A stretch of DNA of 64,000 nt from Caulobacter sp. 73W (GTDB lineage: Bacteria > Pseudomonadota > Alphaproteobacteria > Caulobacterales > Caulobacteraceae): positions 124,001 to 188,000 of the forward strand of contig NZ_CP158375.1 of assembly GCF_041021955.1 (NCBI RefSeq), in the 5' to 3' direction. How positions within the stretch are numbered: position 1 is the stretch's first letter; each line of letters starts with the position of its first letter. Below are positions 44,304 to 53,977 of the stretch, piece by piece. Below the pieces are notes generated by a model. It saw only the letters and a list, made by a program, of their open reading frames with translations, had not been told where the DNA came from and made no database searches. The translations under genes were made by a program, and so were the position numbers.

Positions 44304-45571
44304 CAGCGATTTGCCGCGACTGCGGCTGGACGGGCGACAAGGGCGGCCTCGCCTCCCCGCGCCGCTGCCCCACCTGCAAGAGCTTCCGCGTCGTCGCCCA
44401 TGAGGAGCTGGCGTCGCTGTCCATGGCCCACATGGACTGCGACGCCTTCTACGCCTCGGTCGAAAAGCGCGACAATCCGGAGCTGCGCGACCTGCCCGTC
44501 ATCGTCGGCGGCGGAAGGCGCGGGGTGGTCACGACCGCCTGCTACATCGCCCGGGTCAGCGGCGCGCGCTCGGCCATGCCCATGTTCAAGGCCTTGGCGC
44601 TGTGCCCCAACGCCGTGGTCATCAAGCCCAATTTCGCCAAGTACAAGGAAGCCTCGCGCGCCATCTTCGGTCGCGTCGAGCAGCTGACGCCCCTTGTGCA
44701 GCGCCTGTCCCTGGACGAGGCCTGGATCGACCTGTCGGGCACCGAGCGCCTGCACGGCGCCCCGCCGGCCATCATCCTGGCCCAGCTGCAGGCCGAGATT
44801 GAACGCGATGTCGGCCTGACCGTTTCAGTCGGCCTGGCCCCCAACAAGTTCCTGGCCAAGATCGCCTCGGATCTCGACAAGCCGCGCGGCTTTTCCGTGA
44901 TCGGCGAGAAGGAAGCCAAGAGCTTCCTCGCCTCCCGCCCCATCGCCATCCTGCCGGGCGTCGGCCCCGCCTCGGTCAAGTCCATGGAGGCCCAGGGTTT
45001 CCGGACCGTCGGCGACCTGGCGGACGCCGACCCCAAGGACCTGGTCAGGCGCTTCGGCGCCCACGGCCTGCGCCTGTCGCAGCTGGCGCAGGGGCGCGAC
45101 GCCCGCGCCGTCGACCCCGATCACAGCCGCAAGACCATCAGCGCCGAGACCACCTTCAACGACGACCTGCACCGTCTGTCCGACCTTGAGGACATGCTGT
45201 GGCCCCTCTGCGAGAAGGTCGCCCGTCAGGCTCGGGCCGAAGGCGTCGCCGGCCGCGTCGCCGCGCTGAAGTTGCGCACTCCTGACTTCAAGATCCACAC
45301 CCGCCGCCGCACCCTCGCCGTCCCCACCCAGACGGCCAAGACCCTGTTCACCGTCGTGCGCGAGCTGCTGCAGGCCGAACCCGCCGGTGTGGCCTATCGC
45401 CTCATTGGCGCCGGCCTCACCGAATTCGTCGACGCCGAGCAGGCCGCCTCGGACTTCTTCGCCGGCGAAGAGCGCCGCGCCTTGTCGGGCGAGCGAGCCA
45501 TGGACGCCCTGCGCGCCAAGTTCGGCGCCGACGCCCTGGTCACCGGACGTGCGCTGCGCCGCAAAAAGTGA
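44291..45571 (+). CDS. dinB: DNA polymerase IV with N-terminal zinc ribbon
   Basis: Encodes 426 residues from a TTG at 44291 with GGAGAAGG upstream. The first 35 residues (CRDCGWTGDKGGLASPRRCPTC) are a Cys4 zinc ribbon, then a Y-family polymerase: MAHMDCDAFYASVEKRDNPEL with catalytic Asp, YKEASRAIF, SLDEAWIDLS with the second catalytic acidic pair, ILPGVGP in the thumb and a little-finger domain (KTISAETTFNDDL). It bypasses lesions at stalled forks. The ribbon is not in E. coli DinB. It overlaps the HAD-like gene by 13 bases; the upstream ATG (44255) lies within that gene and is less likely. Confidence 0.92.
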   Translation: MAGLTAICRDCGWTGDKGGLASPRRCPTCKSFRVVAHEELASLSMAHMDCDAFYASVEKRDNPELRDLPVIVGGGRRGVVTTACYIARVSGARSAMPMFKALALCPNAVVIKPNFAKYKEASRAIFGRVEQLTPLVQRLSLDEAWIDLSGTERLHGAPPAIILAQLQAEIERDVGLTVSVGLAPNKFLAKIASDLDKPRGFSVIGEKEAKSFLASRPIAILPGVGPASVKSMEAQGFRTVGDLADADPKDLVRRFGAHGLRLSQLAQGRDARAVDPDHSRKTISAETTFNDDLHRLSDLEDMLWPLCEKVARQARAEGVAGRVAALKLRTPDFKIHTRRRTLAVPTQTAKTLFTVVRELLQAEPAGVAYRLIGAGLTEFVDAEQAASDFFAGEERRALSGERAMDALRAKFGADALVTGRALRRKK

Positions 45572-45699
45572 TCGTTTCCCACACCCATTTCGCCTTCGCG
45601 AAAAAGATGTGGTGACGAGGACCCTTCCAATGCGCCGCGCTTTTCATATCTAATCCCCAGAACGACGGACTGCTTCGTCCTGTCGGGAGACCTTGATTG

Positions 45700-46029
45700 A
45701 TGCCGGAGCGCGCGGGCGTAGGACAGAACAACGGGGCGGGTTCGGCCATCGTCACTCAGACGAAACCGAAGACGCAGAAGCCTTCGCTGTACCGCGTGCT
45801 CATCCTGAACGACGACTACACGCCGATGGAATTCGTCGTGTACGTCCTCGAACGCTTCTTCAACAAGAACCGCGAGGAAGCGACTCGCATCATGCTCCAC
45901 GTTCATCAGAACGGCGTCGGGGTGTGCGGCGTGTTCACTTACGAAGTCGCGGAAACCAAGGTCGCCCAAGTCACGGATACAGCTCGCCGGCACCAGCATC
46001 CGCTGCAGTGCACTATGGAAAAGGACTAG
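45700..46029 (+). CDS. clpS: ClpS adaptor protein
   Basis: Encodes 109 residues from the ATG at 45700, about nine bases after GGGAGA. The ClpS fold is shown by [26 protein letters not shown], with NDDYTPM binding ClpA and N-degrons, then [20 protein letters not shown], whose HxxH-type helix holds the N-end rule pocket, and VAETKVAQV. It delivers N-end rule substrates to ClpAP. Eight bases separate it from clpA. Confidence 0.95.
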   Translation: MPERAGVGQNNGAGSAIVTQTKPKTQKPSLYRVLILNDDYTPMEFVVYVLERFFNKNREEATRIMLHVHQNGVGVCGVFTYEVAETKVAQVTDTARRHQHPLQCTMEKD

Positions 46030-46037
46030 GAGACCGG

Positions 46038-48395
46038 ATGCCGTCTTTTTCTCGTCCGCTCGAGGAATCCCTGCATCGCGCGGTGGCTTACGCCAACCAG
46101 CGCAAACATGAATACGCGACGCTTGAGCACCTGCTGCTCTCGCTCACCGACGACGAGGACGCCGCCGGGGTGATGCGCGCGTGCGACGTCGATCTCGCCG
46201 CCCTCAAGAAAAGCCTCACCAACTATCTCGACGTGGAGCTGAAGTCTCTCATCGTCGAGGACGGTGAAGACGCCAAACCCACCGCCGGCTTTCAGCGCGT
46301 AATCCAGCGCGCCGTCATCCACGTCCAGTCTTCGGGCCGCGACGAGGTGTCGGGCGCCAACGTGCTCGTCGCCATCTTCTCCGAACGTGAAAGCCACGCC
46401 GCCTACTTCCTGCAGGAACAGGACATGACGCGGTACGATGCGGTGAACTTCATCGCTCACGGCATCGCCAAGAAGGCCGGCGCTTCCGAGACCAAGGCCA
46501 CCAAGGGGGCCGCCGCCGTCGAGAATGACGAGGACAAGCCCGCCGTTAAGACCGGCGGCGAGGCTCTCGAAGCCTATTGCGTCGATCTCAACGAGAAGGC
46601 CAAGCAGGGCAAGGTCGATCCGCTCATCGGTCGTTCGGCCGAGGTCGAGCGCGCGATCCAGATCCTGTGCCGCCGCACCAAGAACAACCCGCTGCTCGTG
46701 GGCGACCCCGGCGTGGGCAAGACCGCCATCGCCGAGGGCCTGGCCCGCAAGATCATCACCGGCCAGGTGCCGGAGGTGCTGGCGCAGGCCACCATCTTCT
46801 CGCTCGACATGGGCGCGTTGCTGGCCGGCACCCGCTACCGCGGCGACTTCGAGGAACGCGTCAAGCAGGTGGTCAAGGAACTGGAGAACCACCCCAACGC
46901 GGTGCTCTTCATCGACGAGATCCACACCGTCATCGGCGCCGGCGCCACCAGCGGCGGGGCCATGGACGCCTCCAACCTGCTGAAGCCGGCCCTGGCCTCG
47001 GGCACGCTGCGCTGCATGGGATCGACGACCTACAAGGAGTTTCGTCAGCACTTCGAGAAGGATCGCGCCCTGGTGCGTCGCTTCCAGAAGATCGACGTGA
47101 ACGAGCCGACGGTCGAGGACACGATCAAGATCCTCAAGGGCCTGAAGACCTACTACGAGGACTTCCACAAGCTGAAGTACACTAACGACGCCCTGAAGGT
47201 CGCCGTTGAGTTGTCGGCCCGCTACATCACCGACCGCAAGCTGCCGGATAAGGCCATCGACGTGATCGACGAGGCCGGCGCCTCGCAGATGCTGCTGCCG
47301 GAAGGCCGCCGCAAGAAGACCCTGGGCGTCAAGGAGATCGAAGGCGTCGTCGCCAAGATCGCCCGCATTCCGCCGAAGTCGGTCTCCAAGACCGACACCG
47401 AGGCCCTGCGTCAGCTGGAAACCGATCTGAAGCGCGCGGTGTTCGGGCAGGACGACGCCCTGGTGCAGCTGTCCAGCGCCATGAAGCTGGCTCGCGCCGG
47501 CCTTCGTGACCCGAACAAGCCCATCGGCTGCTACCTGTTCACTGGCCCCACGGGCGTCGGCAAGACCGAAGCCGCCAAGCAGCTGGCCTCCACCCTCGGC
47601 ATCGAGATGCTCCGCTTCGACATGTCCGAGTACATGGAGCGCCACACGGTCAGCCGCCTCATCGGCGCGCCTCCTGGCTATGTGGGCTTCGACCAGGGCG
47701 GCCAGCTGACCGACGCCGTCGATCAGCACCCGCACGCCATCGTCCTCCTCGACGAGATCGAGAAGGCGCACCAGGACGTCTACAACATCCTGCTGCAGGT
47801 GATGGACAACGGCGCCCTGACCGACAGCAACGGCAAGAAGGTCGATTTCCGCAACGTGGTCCTGATCATGACCACCAACGCCGGCGCCTCTGACGCCCAA
47901 CGCCAATCGATCGGCTTCGGCCGCGGCAAGGTGGACGGCGAGGAAGAAGCGGCCCTGAAGCGGATCTTCACGCCGGAGTTCCGCAACCGCCTGGACGCCA
48001 TCGTGACGTTCAAGCCGCTGAACCAGGACGTCATTCGCCAGGTCGTGCAGAAGTTCGTCATGCAGCTGGAGGCCCAACTGGCCGACCGCAACGTGACCAT
48101 CGAACTGTCCGACGACGCGGCCGACTGGCTGGCCAAGAACGGCTTCGACGAGCTCTACGGCGCCCGTCCGCTGGCTCGCGTCATCCAGGAGCACATCAAG
48201 AAGCCCCTGGCCGACGACATCCTGTTCGGACGTCTCGCCAAGGGCGGCCACGTCAAGGTCATCCTCAAGGACGCCAAGATCGCCTTCGAGATCGACGACG
48301 CGGCCGTTGGCCCTGATGCCGCTGACGACGCCACGGACGAGGCCCCTTCGCCTCCCCGTCGTCGCCGCAAGAAGCCAGACGACGCTCTGGCCTAG
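46038..48395 (+). CDS. clpA: ATP-dependent Clp protease ATP-binding subunit ClpA
   Basis: Encodes 785 residues. The N-domain begins [20 protein letters not shown], the first AAA module has [10 protein letters not shown] (Walker A) and [14 protein letters not shown], and the second has [26 protein letters not shown] and the IGF loop region for ClpP (QSIGFGRGK). The C-terminal tail is Lys/Arg-rich ([11 protein letters not shown]). It unfolds substrates for ClpP. It forms the clpS-clpA operon, with a terminator at 48411. Confidence 0.95.
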   Translation: MPSFSRPLEESLHRAVAYANQRKHEYATLEHLLLSLTDDEDAAGVMRACDVDLAALKKSLTNYLDVELKSLIVEDGEDAKPTAGFQRVIQRAVIHVQSSGRDEVSGANVLVAIFSERESHAAYFLQEQDMTRYDAVNFIAHGIAKKAGASETKATKGAAAVENDEDKPAVKTGGEALEAYCVDLNEKAKQGKVDPLIGRSAEVERAIQILCRRTKNNPLLVGDPGVGKTAIAEGLARKIITGQVPEVLAQATIFSLDMGALLAGTRYRGDFEERVKQVVKELENHPNAVLFIDEIHTVIGAGATSGGAMDASNLLKPALASGTLRCMGSTTYKEFRQHFEKDRALVRRFQKIDVNEPTVEDTIKILKGLKTYYEDFHKLKYTNDALKVAVELSARYITDRKLPDKAIDVIDEAGASQMLLPEGRRKKTLGVKEIEGVVAKIARIPPKSVSKTDTEALRQLETDLKRAVFGQDDALVQLSSAMKLARAGLRDPNKPIGCYLFTGPTGVGKTEAAKQLASTLGIEMLRFDMSEYMERHTVSRLIGAPPGYVGFDQGGQLTDAVDQHPHAIVLLDEIEKAHQDVYNILLQVMDNGALTDSNGKKVDFRNVVLIMTTNAGASDAQRQSIGFGRGKVDGEEEAALKRIFTPEFRNRLDAIVTFKPLNQDVIRQVVQKFVMQLEAQLADRNVTIELSDDAADWLAKNGFDELYGARPLARVIQEHIKKPLADDILFGRLAKGGHVKVILKDAKIAFEIDDAAVGPDAADDATDEAPSPPRRRRKKPDDALA

Positions 48396-48410
48396 GGACT
48401 GACTTTCACA

Positions 48411-48440
48411 CGGGAGGCGCTATGCGGCGCCTCCCGTTTT
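48411..48440 (+). terminator. Rho-independent terminator after clpA
   Basis: A perfect ten-base-pair stem cgggaggcgc (48411-48420) / gcgcctcccg (48427-48436) with a six-base loop and TTTT (48437-48440), 16 bases after the clpA stop. Confidence 0.9.
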
Positions 48441-48461
48441 CGTTTCCGACAGGAGCGCCGG

Positions 48462-48770
48462 ATGATCACCTGCGTCGTCGAATACGTGATTGATCCCGCC
48501 AAGCTGGAGGCTTTCGAGCGTTTCGCTCAGGCGTGGATGAAGCTGGTGAACCAGCATGGCGGAACACACCACGGCTACTTCCTGCCTTCCGAGGGCGCCA
48601 GCGACCGCGCGCTCGCGCTCTTCAGCTTCGAAAGCCTGGCCGCCTATGAGCTGTACCGAAAGCGCTTCGACTTCGATCCTGACTTCGTCGCCGCCGACCA
48701 GATCCGTGATGAAAGCGGATGCGTTCTGCGCCACGAACGCACCTTCATGCGTCCGCTGACGCCAGACTGA
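48462..48770 (+). CDS. NIPSNAP-family protein
   Basis: Encodes 102 residues. The pattern VVEYVIDPAKLEAFERFAQAWMKLVNQHGGTHHGYFLP, then FSFESLAAYELYRKRF and C-terminal ERTFMRPLT, fits NIPSNAP (dimeric ferredoxin-like) proteins. Molecular role unknown. AGGAG about ten bases upstream. Single gene between clpA and the FkbM fusion. Confidence 0.84.
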   Translation: MITCVVEYVIDPAKLEAFERFAQAWMKLVNQHGGTHHGYFLPSEGASDRALALFSFESLAAYELYRKRFDFDPDFVAADQIRDESGCVLRHERTFMRPLTPD

Positions 48771-48846
48771 CGCAGGCTTTCTCGAATTAGGCGCCGCCCC
48801 ACGCGATAGTCATGGATACCTCGTGAACCCGCGTTAGATTAGCGCC

Positions 48847-50841
48847 ATGATTGATTCCGAGTATCGGCGAGCGGCTAGCGTGCACCTGGCCAAGTCCTTG
48901 ACTTGGTCGCTGCCAACGCCCGAGGCGTTGCTGGGAACAATTCCGCCCCAGCACTTCGAGTACATCGTCCAGGTACTGCGCCACGAACGGTTCGACCGTT
49001 TCCAATCCATGCGAAGCCTCGCCGAAGCCGTGCGTGCCGTCGTCGGCGACGACCCCCTGTTCATCACCTGCGCCTACGAGGGAGTTGCCGCCGCGGAGAT
49101 GGGCGATTTCAGCCATGCCTTCGAATGCCTGCAGGCGGCGGTTCAGGGGGCTCCGCGCGCCGCGCCGCACCACCACAACTGCGCTATCCTGATCCTTCGC
49201 GCGCAGGCTGATCCAGCCGTCGCCGCGACCTGCTTCGAACGAGCCGTCGCCTGCAATCCCAGCCACGTCGAGGCGTGGGAAGGCCTGGCCGTGGTCACTC
49301 TCCAGACCGGCGCCTGGGATCGATGCGCCGCGGCCGCGAACCAGGCGGTCGCCACGAGCGAGGGGCGAAGCGTCGTCGGAGCCCTATGCCTGGCCGCCGC
49401 GCAGGAGCGCCTGGGCCGCCCGACGGACAACACCTTCGCCGCCTTCGATGCGTCGCCCGCGATCCCTCCGCTGCGGATCGACGCCGAGCAGCCGACGATC
49501 CTGACGCTGGCCTTGGACGATGACGGCGTCGATGAAGCGCTGCGGCTCGCCAGCTCCATGGGTGAAGTCGCAGCGGACTGGCGTCTGCATGTTCTCGCCT
49601 GCAACCCCTCGCCATCCGCCCTGGCGGTCTTGAACGCCGCCGCCGAACAGCCGACCGTCTCCTGGTCCGCGGAACACCTGATCGGCTCCACCCAGGATGA
49701 TCTGCGGGCCCTGGCCGCGTGGACGGCGATGGCGCGCTTGAAGGAACTATCCGCCACGCCAGGCGGCGACCTCATCTTCACGCCGCCCTCCTCTATCGTG
49801 CGGGATTCGCCGGAGACGCTCCTGCCGAGCCTGGACGAGGGCGTCGCCGTGCGGGTCGTCGACGGGCTGCTATGGGATCAGATCGACAGCCAGGCGATCG
49901 CCGTCCGGCGCGGCCCGGCGGCCCACGCATTCCTGAACGAGGCTCTTAGGGCGATGTCAGGCCCCTGGCGCTCGACGCCGCTGGCCCTGGGCGTCGGCCT
50001 TTGGCGAGCCTTCACCCGGCATGGCGCAAGACGCCTGACCGACGACGATCTGAACATCCTCGTGAAAGGACCACCCATCCAACGCGAGGTCGCCGGCGCT
50101 GGCGATATGAACGAAGTCCTCCAGTCGCGCTTCGGCCCCATGGTCCTCAACCGCCACGACCTCTATGTCACCGCCGGGGTGCGCGAGACGGGGTCGTGGT
50201 CCGGGGACGAACTCGATTTGTTGTCTCAGTTGATCAAGCCGGGGCAGACCGTCCTCGATGTCGGCGCCAACATGGGCAGCCATACCCTGGCCTTCTGCAA
50301 TTTCGTCGGCCCGCAGGGACGCGTCTACGCCTTCGAGCCCCAGCGTGTGATGTTCCAGTCGATGGTCGCCAGCGTCGCGATGAACAGTTGGGCCAATGCC
50401 TGGTGCCACATGGCCGCTGTCGGCGCTGAACCCGGCTTCATCGAGGTGCCGGAGGTCTCCTATGACCGGCCCAGCAACTTCGGGATCATGTCGCTGGTGT
50501 CCGGGTGGGAGGGCGCCGACAACCTACCCGTGGCGCAAAGGAGCGACACCGTCCCGGTGCTCACCATCGACGGCCTCAATCTGTCGGCGTGCGATCTGAT
50601 CAAGATCGACGTGGAAGGCATGGAGAAAGACGTGCTGACCGGCGCGAGCGACACCCTGCGGACCCTGCGCCCGATCCTCTACATGGAATGCCACCGCGCC
50701 CCCGGCGGCGAACCGCCCAGCCTGACCCTGCTCAAGAGCTTCGGCTACCGCGCCTGGTGGCACGGACACAGCGGGTCTCAGAACGTCGTGGCCTTCCCCT
50801 CTGAACGGGCCCCGGCCACCCTCGGGCTTGAAGAGGCCTAA
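48847..50841 (+). CDS. FkbM-family methyltransferase with N-terminal TPR-like region
   Basis: Encodes 664 residues. Residues about 60-200 look like tetratricopeptide helices (DFSHAFECLQAAVQGAP; PAVAATCFERAVACNPSHVEAWEGLAVVTLQTGAWD). Residues about 210-430 are of unknown fold with a strand-helix pattern. Residues about 450-640 are an FkbM SAM-dependent methyltransferase: KPGQTVLDVGANMGSHTLA (SAM loop), GRVYAFEPQ, TIDGLN and DLIKIDVEGMEKDVLTGA. FkbM enzymes O-methylate sugars or polyketides; here the target may be a cell-surface glycan. Precedes a TonB receptor but with its own gap of 163 bases. Confidence 0.84.
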   Translation: MIDSEYRRAASVHLAKSLTWSLPTPEALLGTIPPQHFEYIVQVLRHERFDRFQSMRSLAEAVRAVVGDDPLFITCAYEGVAAAEMGDFSHAFECLQAAVQGAPRAAPHHHNCAILILRAQADPAVAATCFERAVACNPSHVEAWEGLAVVTLQTGAWDRCAAAANQAVATSEGRSVVGALCLAAAQERLGRPTDNTFAAFDASPAIPPLRIDAEQPTILTLALDDDGVDEALRLASSMGEVAADWRLHVLACNPSPSALAVLNAAAEQPTVSWSAEHLIGSTQDDLRALAAWTAMARLKELSATPGGDLIFTPPSSIVRDSPETLLPSLDEGVAVRVVDGLLWDQIDSQAIAVRRGPAAHAFLNEALRAMSGPWRSTPLALGVGLWRAFTRHGARRLTDDDLNILVKGPPIQREVAGAGDMNEVLQSRFGPMVLNRHDLYVTAGVRETGSWSGDELDLLSQLIKPGQTVLDVGANMGSHTLAFCNFVGPQGRVYAFEPQRVMFQSMVASVAMNSWANAWCHMAAVGAEPGFIEVPEVSYDRPSNFGIMSLVSGWEGADNLPVAQRSDTVPVLTIDGLNLSACDLIKIDVEGMEKDVLTGASDTLRTLRPILYMECHRAPGGEPPSLTLLKSFGYRAWWHGHSGSQNVVAFPSERAPATLGLEEA

Positions 50842-51004
50842 GCCCTGGCGCGAAGGCTGCTCATGAAATTCCCACGTTCGTCAAAAGTCACGAATGTGTC
50901 GTCGGCGTCATAGATTCCACCTCCGCGCGACGAGTACCCTGAACTCAGAATCACCCTTCGAGGTGACGGAGGATGCCTGAGGGGGCGTCCATTGGGGACA
51001 CATC

Positions 51005-53968
51005 ATGACGATCACGCGTTCGGGTCTGCTTTGCGCAAGCGCTCTAGCCAGCGCCTTCTCTCTCGGCGTGGCGGCTCCGGCCCTGGCCCAGGACGCCAGT
51101 TCAGATATCTCCGAAGTCGTGGTCACCGGCTCGCGGATCGCCCGCAAGGACTACGTCTCCGAAAGCCCTATCGTCACCATCGGTCGCGACCAGATCACAG
51201 CCACCGGCATGGTCACGATCGAGAACACCCTCAACCAGCTGCCCCAGTTCGTCGCCTCGAACGGCGCCGGGACGAACACCACCAACTTCGTCACCACCCC
51301 CGGTCAGGCCTACGCCAACCTGCGCGGCCTGGGCCCAACCCGCACACTGGTCCTGCTCGACGGTCGGCGCATGGTCGCCGGCAATCCCAACGCCGTGGTG
51401 GACCTCAATACAGTTCCGACCTTCCTGATCGAGAACATCGAGACGATCACCGGCGGCGCATCGGCGGTCTATGGCTCCGACGCCATCGCCGGCGTGGTCA
51501 ACTTCAAGCTCAAGCGCGACTTCGAAGGCTTCCAGCTCGACGCCCAGTACGGCCTGACAGATGAAAGCGACGCCGCCCAGACCAGCGTCAGCCTCGGCTG
51601 GGGCAAGAACTTCCAGCGCGGCAACATCGCCGTCGTCGGCAGCTACGAGGAGCGCGAAGGCCTGGTGGCTTCGGACCGCGACTGGGCGGCCATCGGCTAT
51701 TCGGTCCTCAACACCGGCCTTACGCCATCGGGCGCAGCAACCATCCCGGATGGCCGCTTCGATCCGACCTCCAACGCCGGCGGCGCGACCAATCTGCCGA
51801 CCCAGGCAGCCATGGACGCGGTGTTCGCACGCTATGGCCTGGCCGCCGGCTCGGTGGCCCGCGGCGCCAATCTCAGCTTCAACAGCGACGGCACGCTGTT
51901 CTCGACCTCCCCGGTGCGCAATTACCGCGGCGTCCAGATGCCCGGTTACGATCCGTCCAGCTACACCTTAAACAGCGCCGACTACCGCTACCTGAATCTG
52001 CCGCTGGAACGCTGGTCGCTGTTCGCCACCGGACGCTATGACGTAAGCGACAAGATCGAGGCCTACGGCACGGTCTCCTACGTCAGCTACGACGTTTCCC
52101 GCCAGCTCGGCCCGGCCTCGGCGTCCGATGGCGCGCCTCCCGGGCCGGACATCGTGGTGCCGACCACCAACCCCTACATCCCCGAGGACCTGCGCACCCT
52201 GCTCGCCTCGCGGGCTAGTCCGACCGCAGCCTTCTATCCGCGCCGCGCCTTCAGCGAGGTGGGCGGCCGTCTGTCGGAAAACACCTACGAGACCTTCCAG
52301 ATCGTCGCCGGCCTGCGCGGCGATGTCGGCGTGCGCGACTGGAAGTGGGACGTCTACGCCAGCTACGGCGAGATGAACCATACGGAGGAGCAATCGGGTA
52401 ACGTCAGCCGCGCCGCCATGCGCACCCTGACCTTCGCCGCTGACGGCGGCGCCTCCATCTGCGGCGGCTTCAACATCTTCGGCGCCGGCAAGGTCAGCCC
52501 GGGCTGCGCCGCCTACATCGCCCGCGATGTGGCCAATGACACTTCGATCACCCAGGGCGTGGTGGAAGGCTACGTCACCGGCGGCCTGTTCGCCCTGCCC
52601 GCCGGCGACCTGAAGTTCTCGGTCGGCGGCCAGTATCGCGAGGACGAGTTCGACTACGCCCCCGACGCCCTACTCCAGGGGCCCGACCTCGTCGGCTTCA
52701 ACCCGGCCGTGCCGGTGAAGGGCGAGATCTCGTCCAAGGAGCTCTACGGCGAACTGCTGATCCCGCTGCTGGTCGACATGCCGTTGGCGCGCAGCTTGGA
52801 GATCGGCCTCGGCGGCCGCATCGCCGACTACAACACCATCGGCACGGCCAAGGCGTGGAAGGCGGACGGCACTTGGCGTCCGATCGACTCCCTGCTGTTC
52901 CGCGGCGGCTATCAGCGCGCCGTCCGCGCGCCCAACATCGCCGAGCTGTTCTCGCCGCAATCTCTCGGCTTCTCCGGCGTCGGCACGCCGGGTGGCGCGA
53001 CCACGGCGGGCGACCCCTGCGACATGCGCTCGTCGTTCCGTGCGGGAGCGAACGCCAGCCAGGTTCAGGCGCTCTGCCTCGCCCAAGGCCTTCCCTCGGG
53101 CATCTACCAGAATTTCCAGCAGGCCTCGACGCAGGTGGAAATCCTGACCGGCGGCAATCCGAACCTGACCGAAGAAACCGCCGACAGCTTCACCGTCGGC
53201 GCCGTCTGGTCGCCCAAGGTCGACCAGCCCTTCCTGCGCCGCCTCAGCCTCGCGGTCGACTACTACGACATCGAGGTCAAGGACATGGTCGGCACCCTCG
53301 CCGTAGCGAACATCGTGCCGTCCTGCTTCAACAGCGACGGCTCCAACCCAACGTACGACCCGAACAATTTCTACTGCTCGCTGTTCCGCCGCCTGCCCAA
53401 CGGCAACATCACCGGCGTCCAGCTGAACCAGGTGAACCTCGCCGGCCAGAAGACCTCGGGCGTCGATGTTCAGTTCGACTGGGGCTTCGACCTCTCCGAC
53501 CTGGGCCTGCCGGCCTCCGCGGGCGATCTGGCGTTCAACGTGGTCGTCAGCAAGCTGGAAGAGTTCAAGAAGCAGAACCGCCCTGGCACGGCCTTCGTCG
53601 AATACGCCGGCAGCATCGGCGGCGACCTGTCCGGCGCGACGCTGCCGGAATGGAAGTCGACCTCGTCGGTGACCTATTCGGTCGGCCCGATCCGCGCCAG
53701 CCTGCGCTGGCGGCACATCGACGGCATGCTGGACACCCGCAGCATCCCGGTGTTCAGCGCCACCGCCCTGAACGCGCCCAAGTACGACATCTTCGACGTC
53801 TTCGGGACCTGGACGCTGGACGAGCGCGCCACCCTGCGGTTCGGCGTCAACAACATCGGCGACAAGAGCCCGCCCTATTATACGAGCTACTCCAACTCCA
53901 ACACTGACCCGTCGACCTATGACGTGCTGGGGCGCCGGTTCTTCTTCGGCGTCAACGCCAGGTTCTGA
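51005..53968 (+). CDS. TonB-dependent outer membrane receptor
   Basis: Encodes 987 residues with a signal peptide (residues 1-30, ending ALAQ). The plug domain begins with VVVTGSRIARKD, then PQFVAS, GLGPTRTLVLLDGRRMV and ETITGGASAVYGSDAIAGVVNF, and a long beta-barrel follows with RAVRAPNIAELFSPQ, NLTEETADSFTVG and an aromatic C-terminus (FFGVNARF). It belongs to the large carbohydrate- or peptide-type receptors typical of Caulobacter; the ligand is unknown. GGGGA eight bases upstream of the ATG. Confidence 0.93.
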   Translation: MTITRSGLLCASALASAFSLGVAAPALAQDASSDISEVVVTGSRIARKDYVSESPIVTIGRDQITATGMVTIENTLNQLPQFVASNGAGTNTTNFVTTPGQAYANLRGLGPTRTLVLLDGRRMVAGNPNAVVDLNTVPTFLIENIETITGGASAVYGSDAIAGVVNFKLKRDFEGFQLDAQYGLTDESDAAQTSVSLGWGKNFQRGNIAVVGSYEEREGLVASDRDWAAIGYSVLNTGLTPSGAATIPDGRFDPTSNAGGATNLPTQAAMDAVFARYGLAAGSVARGANLSFNSDGTLFSTSPVRNYRGVQMPGYDPSSYTLNSADYRYLNLPLERWSLFATGRYDVSDKIEAYGTVSYVSYDVSRQLGPASASDGAPPGPDIVVPTTNPYIPEDLRTLLASRASPTAAFYPRRAFSEVGGRLSENTYETFQIVAGLRGDVGVRDWKWDVYASYGEMNHTEEQSGNVSRAAMRTLTFAADGGASICGGFNIFGAGKVSPGCAAYIARDVANDTSITQGVVEGYVTGGLFALPAGDLKFSVGGQYREDEFDYAPDALLQGPDLVGFNPAVPVKGEISSKELYGELLIPLLVDMPLARSLEIGLGGRIADYNTIGTAKAWKADGTWRPIDSLLFRGGYQRAVRAPNIAELFSPQSLGFSGVGTPGGATTAGDPCDMRSSFRAGANASQVQALCLAQGLPSGIYQNFQQASTQVEILTGGNPNLTEETADSFTVGAVWSPKVDQPFLRRLSLAVDYYDIEVKDMVGTLAVANIVPSCFNSDGSNPTYDPNNFYCSLFRRLPNGNITGVQLNQVNLAGQKTSGVDVQFDWGFDLSDLGLPASAGDLAFNVVVSKLEEFKKQNRPGTAFVEYAGSIGGDLSGATLPEWKSTSSVTYSVGPIRASLRWRHIDGMLDTRSIPVFSATALNAPKYDIFDVFGTWTLDERATLRFGVNNIGDKSPPYYTSYSNSNTDPSTYDVLGRRFFFGVNARF

Positions 53969-53977
53969 TCAGGCGAG

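Noticed and set aside
46026..48251. 741-codon open frame antisense to clpA
   Set aside because: GC-rich codon bias opens the opposite frame; the plus strand encodes a complete ClpA with all motifs, and the antisense product is low-complexity with no domain.
48787..49266. Minus-strand frame near the FkbM fusion start
   Set aside because: Antisense to the TPR-like region with no domain or ribosome site.
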